DNA from: Arcticibacterium sp047623945
GTDB lineage: Bacteria > Bacteroidota > Bacteroidia > Cytophagales > Spirosomataceae
Assembly: GCA_047623945.1 (NCBI GenBank)
Contig: JBLHOT010000013.1
Span: forward strand, 8,362 to 72,361
Length of the DNA: 64,000 nt
Direction of reading: 5' to 3'
Under the pieces are notes generated by a model. The model saw only the letters and a list, made by a program, of their open reading frames with translations. It did no database searches and had not been told where the DNA came from. The position numbers and the translations under genes were made by a program. Below, in pieces: positions 63,784 through 64,000 of this stretch (positions are counted from its first letter, which is position 1; the number at the start of each line of letters is the position of its first letter).

Positions 63784-64000
63784 TTATTTCCCCAGCATCA
63801 TCCCAGCCCAAATAGCGGCAAGGCAGATTATAAGATTAAGAGAGATATTGAGCATCGCCGTGCTGTATTCCGCATTTTGAAGGAGTTTAAAGGTCTCATT
63901 ACTAAAAGTAGAGAATGTACTAAAGCCTCCACAAAAGCCTATTGCTAACATCGGTTTCCAAATGTTTTCAGATTGAAAAGTTTTGGCAGTGAGATAGCCT
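63784..64000 (-). CDS. crcB: Fluoride channel CrcB, N-terminus outside window
   Basis: The C-terminal 72 residues of a CrcB/Fluc fluoride channel. The family motif GFCGGFSTFSTFSNE is present, followed by one membrane helix and the end LAAIWAGMMLGK. The gene continues beyond base 64000. It exports fluoride in a dimeric membrane channel. Confidence 0.92.
   Translation of the reverse strand, partial: GYLTAKTFQSENIWKPMLAIGFCGGFSTFSTFSNETFKLLQNAEYSTAMLNISLNLIICLAAIWAGMMLGK

Noticed and set aside
1..64000. CRISPR arrays, tRNA, rRNA, insertion sequences
   Set aside because: No regularly spaced repeats, cloverleaf, rRNA stretch or transposase motif was found by eye.

Overview
The window looks like chromosomal DNA of an aerobic, AT-rich Bacteroidota bacterium, most likely of the Cytophagales type. 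This rests on a type IX secretion sorting domain on a secreted propeller protein, an N-acyl-ornithine carbamoyltransferase of the Bacteroidetes type, a fused SecDF, DUF4296/DUF3089/DUF2911 proteins, a TPP riboswitch in front of a TonB-dependent receptor, and several TAnnTTTG-like -7 promoter boxes. No rRNA, tRNA, CRISPR array, intact transposon or prophage was found. Genus cannot be read from the sequence.

Layout. 1-9.5 kb: the end of a large membrane protein (YfhO type), a PQQ dehydrogenase with an embedded cytochrome c, a polyprenyl-phosphate glycosyltransferase with an AraC regulator, ComB, a quinone-oxidoreductase/MaoC fusion and two thioredoxin-fold proteins. 9.5-12.9 kb: MazG, then a decaying stretch (a serine hydrolase with a shifted 3' end and a broken unrecognised gene). 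12.9-24.9 kb: Pmp3, a Tat-exported Gfo/Idh oxidoreductase, ZIP transporter, N-acyl-ornithine carbamoyltransferase, SulP transporter, pyruvate carboxylase, an acyltransferase and a DUF58/membrane-protein pair. 25-35 kb: a mannosyl-phosphate-polyprenol synthase, Gfo/Idh protein, T9SS protein, monomeric isocitrate dehydrogenase, DUF3089 hydrolase, ManC and a secreted beta-lactamase-like protein. 35-39 kb: a small exported protein directly before secDF. 39-41.7 kb: a zinc-ribbon protein and a pseudogene of an MG2/plug surface protein.

41.7-50.6 kb is the most interesting block: six genes on the minus strand that look like one pathway. They are a class III aminotransferase, a carbon-nitrogen hydrolase, a 905-residue Orn/Lys/Arg decarboxylase, an ATP-grasp ligase, a C45 (Ntn-type) acyl hydrolase and a succinate-semialdehyde-type dehydrogenase. 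I infer a route that decarboxylates a basic amino acid, protects the amine by ATP-dependent acylation, oxidises it to the acid and removes the protecting group, probably leading to GABA/succinate-type products. The exact substrates are unknown.

51-59.2 kb: a minus-strand group with mutL, an active rhomboid protease, a rhomboid that has lost its catalytic residues, dxs, an ATPase and a calcineurin-like phosphoesterase. 59.3-61 kb: DUF2911 and a minus-strand operon of a small isomerase-like protein, a barnase-type lipoprotein RNase and a barstar-type inhibitor. 61.2-63.6 kb: a TPP riboswitch controlling a TonB-dependent receptor, presumably for thiamine uptake. The window ends in a partial crcB.
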